Shown here piece by piece: positions 39,980 to 42,304 of a stretch of DNA of 42,304 bases; within the stretch, counting starts at the first letter, position 1, and each line of letters opens with the position of its first letter. This DNA is from Oscillospiraceae bacterium (GTDB lineage Bacteria > Bacillota > Clostridia > Oscillospirales > Oscillospiraceae). The notes beneath the pieces are model-generated. The model made no database searches. It was given only the letters and a program-made list of their open reading frames with translations, and was not told where the DNA came from. The stretch spans positions 1-42,304 of the forward strand of contig JAFTXW010000021.1 in NCBI GenBank assembly GCA_017461445.1, given 5' to 3'. A program made the position numbers and the translations under genes.

Positions 39980-41230
39980 ATGTCTTACGCAGAAGCAAAA
40001 GCAAAATATGCTGCCCTTGGTGTTGATACCGATGCAGCTATCGCAAAACTGAAAAATGTCCCCGTTGCCCTGCACTGCTGGCAGGGTGACGATGTCCGGG
40101 GCTTCGACACCGACCCCAGCAAGCCCCTGACCGGCGGCATCCAGACCACCGGCAACTACCCCGGCAGAGCCAGAACCCCTGAGGAACTGATGGCTGACCT
40201 GGACATGGTTCTGAAGCTGTGCCCCGGCACCAAGAAGATGAACCTCCATGCATCCTATGCTATCTTCGAGGATGGTGACTGGGCAGATCGGGACAAGCTG
40301 GAACCCAAGCATTTTGCAAAGTGGGTGGACTTCTGCAAGGAGCGTGGTCTCTGCTGTGACTTCAACCCCACCTTCTTCTCCCACCCCAAGGCCAATGGTT
40401 TGACATTGTCCTCTCCTGATCCTGAAATCCGCAAGTTCTGGATCGACCACGGCAAGGCCTGCATCCGTATTTCTACTTACCTGGCCGAAGAACTGGGCCA
40501 GCCCTGTGTTATGAACATCTGGACCGGCGACGGCTTCAAGGATATCCCTGCTGACCGTATGGGTCCCCGTGTCCGCTATAAGGAAGCCATTGATGAGATC
40601 CTGTCCGAGCCTTTTGATTTCAATAAGGTCAAGCCCTGTGTGGAATCCAAGGTCTTTGGCATCGGTGTGGAAGCCTACACCGTCGGCTCTGCTGAGTTCT
40701 CCTTGAGCTACGCTGCCATGAACAAGGATAAGTGCATCCCTCTGATGGATAACGGTCACTACCATCCCACGGAAGTTGTCAGCGACAAGATCCCCGCTCT
40801 GCTGGCTTTCTTCCCGGAGATCGCTCTGCACATCACCCGACCCATCCGCTGGGACTCCGACCATGTTGTCCTTCTGGACGATGAAACCCGGGAAATCTGC
40901 AAGGAGATCGTCCGCTGCGGCGGTCTGGAAGGGTCCGTGAAGATCGCTCTGGACTATTTCGACGCTTCCATCAACCGTATCTCCGCCTGGACTGTTGGCT
41001 TCCGCAATGTCCAGAAGGCCCTGCTGATGGCGCTGATTACCCCTGACCTGACTAATCTGCAGAATGCAGACAACTGGACGGAACTGATGGTCATGCAGGA
41101 AGAACTGAAGACCATGCCCTTCGGTGAAATCTGGACAGAATACTGCCGGGTCTGCGGCGCACCTGCCGACGGCGAGTGGTTTGCGGATGTGAAGAAATAC
41201 GAAGCTGAAGTGCTGAGCAAGAGAGGATAA
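39980..41230 (+). CDS. rhaA: L-rhamnose isomerase
   Basis: 416-residue metal-dependent enzyme converting L-rhamnose to L-rhamnulose. Diagnostic segments: VPVALHCWQGDDVRGFD near residue 27, GGIQTTGNYPGRARTPEEL, KMNLHASYAIFE, DFNPTFFSHPKANGLTLSSP, CVMNIWTGDGFKD, LMDNGHYHPTE with metal-binding His and Asp, and HITRPIRWDSDHVV. Length is standard. An AACGGAGG site lies before the ATG. It lies between rhaB and rhaD, completing the isomerase-kinase-aldolase route. Confidence 0.97.
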   Translation: MSYAEAKAKYAALGVDTDAAIAKLKNVPVALHCWQGDDVRGFDTDPSKPLTGGIQTTGNYPGRARTPEELMADLDMVLKLCPGTKKMNLHASYAIFEDGDWADRDKLEPKHFAKWVDFCKERGLCCDFNPTFFSHPKANGLTLSSPDPEIRKFWIDHGKACIRISTYLAEELGQPCVMNIWTGDGFKDIPADRMGPRVRYKEAIDEILSEPFDFNKVKPCVESKVFGIGVEAYTVGSAEFSLSYAAMNKDKCIPLMDNGHYHPTEVVSDKIPALLAFFPEIALHITRPIRWDSDHVVLLDDETREICKEIVRCGGLEGSVKIALDYFDASINRISAWTVGFRNVQKALLMALITPDLTNLQNADNWTELMVMQEELKTMPFGEIWTEYCRVCGAPADGEWFADVKKYEAEVLSKRG

Positions 41231-41233
41231 AAA

Positions 41234-42049
41234 ATGAAGAACATTCTGAATGCTCCCTTTGTGGAGGAGATGCGGAAAACCACTGCAAATATGTACCGAC
41301 TGGGCTGGGACGAGCGCAATGGCGGCAACATCAGCTATATGCTGGATACCGAAGAGGTAGGAGAGTACCTGGATCTGAATAACGTTATCCGTACTATCCC
41401 TCTGGGCTTCGATGCCACTTCCATCATTGGCAAGATCTTTATCGTCACCGGCACCGGCAAGTATTTCAAGAACGTGGATGGCGACCCTGAGACCAATCTG
41501 GGCATCGTCCGTATCGCCCCTGACGGTCAGAGCGCTGAACTGCTGTGGGGTTATAAGGACGGCGGTAAGTTCACATCTGAATTCCCCGCTCACCTGATGA
41601 GCCATATGGCTCGACTCAGTGTTGATCCTGAAAACCGGGTGGTCATGCATTGCCATCCGACGCATACCCTCGCCATGAACTATGTCCATGAACTGGACGA
41701 GAAGAAGTTCACCCATACGCTCTGGGAGATGTGCACCGAGTGCATCGTGGTGTTCCCCGACGGTGTCGGTGTTCTTCCCTGGATGCTCTGCGGTACCAAC
41801 TCCATCGGCGAAGCTACCGCGGAAAAGATGAAGGAATTCCGTTTGGTGGTCTGGGGTATGCACGGCATCTACGGCGCAGGCAAGAACATGGACGAGACCT
41901 TCGGCCTGATCGAGACTGTGGAGAAGGCCGCCCAGATCTATATGCTCACCGCACACCTTCCCAGAATCAACACCATCCGGGATGACCAGATGGTGGAACT
42001 GGCAGAATTCTTTGGTGTCAACTACCGCAAAGACTTTTTGAATATCTAA
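41234..42049 (+). CDS. rhaD: Rhamnulose-1-phosphate aldolase
   Basis: 271-residue class II aldolase that splits L-rhamnulose-1-phosphate into dihydroxyacetone phosphate and L-lactaldehyde. N-terminal LGWDERNGGNISYML, then KIFIVTGTGKYFKNV, zinc ligands in HCHPTHTLAMNY, and GMHGIYGAG match RhaD; length is correct. It starts three bases after rhaA and is followed by the operon terminator. No lactaldehyde reductase or dehydrogenase gene is present in the window. Confidence 0.96.
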   Translation: MKNILNAPFVEEMRKTTANMYRLGWDERNGGNISYMLDTEEVGEYLDLNNVIRTIPLGFDATSIIGKIFIVTGTGKYFKNVDGDPETNLGIVRIAPDGQSAELLWGYKDGGKFTSEFPAHLMSHMARLSVDPENRVVMHCHPTHTLAMNYVHELDEKKFTHTLWEMCTECIVVFPDGVGVLPWMLCGTNSIGEATAEKMKEFRLVVWGMHGIYGAGKNMDETFGLIETVEKAAQIYMLTAHLPRINTIRDDQMVELAEFFGVNYRKDFLNI

Positions 42050-42057
42050 GTATGTAC

Positions 42058-42101
42058 AAACAGCAGCACAACCCGTTTTTGCGGATTGCGCTGCTGTTTT
42101 C
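42058..42101 (+). terminator. Terminator of the sugar catabolic operon
   Basis: AAACAGCAGC (42058-42067) pairs with GCTGCTGTTT (42090-42099), with an inner CCCG-TTTTT-GCGG-type stem and a trailing T-run. It begins nine bases after the rhaD stop and ends the 13-gene unit. Confidence 0.85.
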
Positions 42102-42206
42102 ACTCAAATAAATCCTTATGCAATCGTATGCCGATTTTGATTCCCTCAATAAAGCCTGCTCTCGATAAGGTACAATAAGTTGCGCAAATTGAAAACAAGA
42201 AAAAAA

Positions 42207-42236
42207 TAGACACGGCTTGCCGGTCTCTGGTAGAAT
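42207..42236 (+). promoter_or_regulatory. Candidate transposase promoter
   Basis: TAGACA (42207-42212), an 18-base spacer and TAGAAT (42231-42236), each one base from consensus. It lies between the putative terminal repeat and the transposase start. Confidence 0.5.
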
Positions 42237-42276
42237 GAAGTTGCGACACACACATTCTGAAAGGAGACAGCAAACC

Positions 42277-42304
42277 ATGTCCAACAACATTGTACAATTC
42301 AACG
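42277..42304 (+). CDS. Transposase, IS256 family (first nine codons only)
   Basis: The window ends after nine codons, MSNNIVQFN. A strong ribosome site AAGGAG (42261-42266) precedes the ATG by 10 bases. The peptide resembles the start of IS256-family transposases, and the upstream sequence looks like the element's terminal repeat. With so little protein the call is tentative. Confidence 0.55.

Larger units (their letters stand above)
42164..42304 (+). mobile_element. Left end of an IS256-like insertion sequence
   Basis: From 42164 the sequence GATAAGGTACAATAAGTTGC and the following GCAAATTG resemble an IS256-family terminal inverted repeat (GATAA...TTG-G-AAA pattern, recalled from memory). 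About 110 bases later a gene starts MSNNIVQFN, similar to the start of Firmicutes IS256-family (Mutator-type) transposases. The element is cut by the window edge, so its right end and target duplication cannot be seen. Confidence 0.6.

Overview
The window looks like a chromosomal segment of a spore-forming, gut-type member of the Clostridia (Oscillospirales-like). The reasons are a Gram-positive type IV pilus operon without a secretin gene, a SpoVT-type fragment, strong GGAG ribosome sites, GC-rich third positions in highly expressed genes, and a plant-glycan sugar locus. The genus assignment is inference; no rRNA or marker gene is present.

Layout. (1) 1-2678: the end of a maltodextrin-type ABC importer (MalF tail, MalG) followed by a GH13 amylase lipoprotein. 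(2) 2785-4980: a TraX-family membrane protein and glyceraldehyde-3-phosphate dehydrogenase, which has a near-consensus promoter with an inverted repeat just downstream of the -10 box. (3) 5299-15913: a type IV pilus operon: pilB, pilT, pilC, pilD, a fused pilM-pilN, pilO and three minor-pilin-type prepilins, closed by a clear terminator. No major pilin is present. Two proteins are unusual. The PilM-PilN fusion carries about 415 extra residues inserted in the PilN periplasmic fold. The last prepilin (PilW/GspJ-like) is fused to a C-terminal CHAP/NlpC-type Cys-His peptidase domain, so a likely peptidoglycan-cutting enzyme is wired to be carried by a pilus, perhaps at its tip. This is the strongest candidate for a little-described system here.

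(4) 16110-17550: a small accessory patch with a truncated spoVT copy and a Fic-domain gene whose motif has Gln where the catalytic His is expected. The gene is bracketed on both sides by a GGGGAAC-N26-GTTCCC repeat. (5) 17624-24707: glycan uptake and processing. A minus-strand group holds a GH1 glycosidase, a MATE transporter and a membrane-anchored CE15-like esterase. Divergent to it is a GPH-family sugar:cation symporter, followed by a convergent AraC-type regulator.

(6) 24822-42101: a 13-gene co-directional operon, apparently ending at one terminator: GH2, GH43 (with F5/8 and Fn3 modules), an SGNH esterase, a TIM-barrel isomerase, GH78 rhamnosidase, xylulokinase, DUF4867, a FucI-like isomerase, a second FGGY kinase, AraD, then RhaB, RhaA and RhaD. 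The glycosidases have no signal peptides, so the picture is import of a rhamnose- and pentose-bearing oligosaccharide by the symporter, cleavage in the cytoplasm, and routing of L-rhamnose to dihydroxyacetone phosphate plus lactaldehyde and of pentoses to xylulose-5-phosphate. (7) 42164-end: the left end of an IS256-like insertion sequence, cut by the window edge.

Several long hairpins without a following T-run lie between genes inside operons (13748, 20402, 36285, 38611), and the pilus leader has a possible Shine-Dalgarno-sequestering switch.
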